Assembly (NCBI GenBank): GCA_958446555.1
Contig: CAUCWU010000018.1
Span: forward strand, 1 to 14,815
Direction: 5' to 3'
Source of the DNA: an uncultured Lachnospiraceae bacterium
Lineage (GTDB): Bacteria; Bacillota; Clostridia; Lachnospirales; Lachnospiraceae
DNA length: 14,815 bases
How positions within the stretch are numbered: the first letter of the stretch is position 1; every line of letters begins with the position of its first letter. The notes beneath the pieces are model-generated. The model worked only from the letters and a program-made list of their open reading frames with translations. It ran no database searches and was not told the origin of the DNA. This document shows positions 14,717-14,815 of this stretch, one piece after another. Both the position numbers and the translations under genes were made by a program.

Positions 14717-14815
14717 GAAAGTTCCTCCTTTATCAATATTAAAAATACGCTTTGGCAGACTGGCCTAAAAATCAACCAGCTGTTCTTTGTTCTGTCATTA
14801 TCCTATCAGAAATAA
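14717..14815 (-). other. 5' region of the transporter operon, cut by the window edge
   Basis: These 99 bases carry the AAGGAGG ribosome site (14730-14724) of the first permease and no coding sequence. A GATAAT (14802-14797 on the - strand) could be a -10 element, but its -35 would lie beyond the window, so no promoter is claimed. A 5-bp imperfect stem (CTGGT with GCCAG, around 14761-14780) is too weak to interpret. Confidence 0.4.

Noticed and set aside
14717..14815. CcpA cre-like site and -10 element upstream of the first permease
   Set aside because: TGCCAAAGCG resembles a cre half only with shifted spacing, and the GATAAT has no -35 within the window.
1..14815. tRNA, rRNA, CRISPR arrays, insertion sequences or riboswitches
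   Set aside because: Nearly all of the window is coding, the gaps are at most about 134 bases, and none shows cloverleaf-like folds, regular repeats, transposase coding or a recognised aptamer.

Overview
The window looks like a glycan-utilisation locus of a Gram-positive gut Firmicute, most likely a Lachnospiraceae-type Clostridia. The grounds are low-to-moderate GC, strong AAGGAGG ribosome sites, an LplA/LplB/LplC-type oligosaccharide ABC importer without its own ATPase, and several large GH2 glycosidases that lack signal peptides. This placement is an inference from gene content and style, not from a marker gene.

Layout. Two gene sets converge near position 4600. On the + strand are the 3' part of a TPR-repeat protein (probably the DUF5107-TPR family, cut by the left edge) and, 7 bases later, a complete GH2 glycosidase of 971 residues. 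On the - strand, reading from the right edge, are two ABC permeases (14716-13766 and 13743-12853), a long intergenic hairpin, a secreted solute-binding protein (12753-11221), a GH2-fold protein without catalytic glutamates (11086-8126) and an intact LacZ-like GH2 of 1160 residues (8129-4647). The last two overlap by an ATGA. The convergent ends meet in a compact inverted-repeat structure in which the two stop codons pair with each other.

How the genes may work together. The binding protein and permeases would bring an oligosaccharide into the cell, powered by a shared MsmK-type ATPase encoded elsewhere. The cytoplasmic GH2 enzymes would then remove terminal sugars. The TPR protein has no assignable reaction.

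The most unusual item is the tandem GH2 pair. The 1160-residue member has the expected acid/base Glu (E412), nucleophile Glu (E487), active-site His (H343) and Trp (W532). Its neighbour clearly aligns to it, but these positions are Asn, Ala, Tyr and Met, and about 160 residues corresponding to LacZ domain 4 are missing. Its reading frame is intact over 986 codons and is translationally coupled to the active partner. This suggests a retained pseudo-glycosidase (a partner subunit, scaffold or sugar-binding protein) rather than a decaying gene. Other points are a solute-binding protein without a lipobox cysteine, a stable hairpin placed before it, and a candidate internal promoter before the GH2 pair. 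No RNA genes, CRISPR arrays or mobile elements were seen, and no gap without a gene exceeds about 140 bases.
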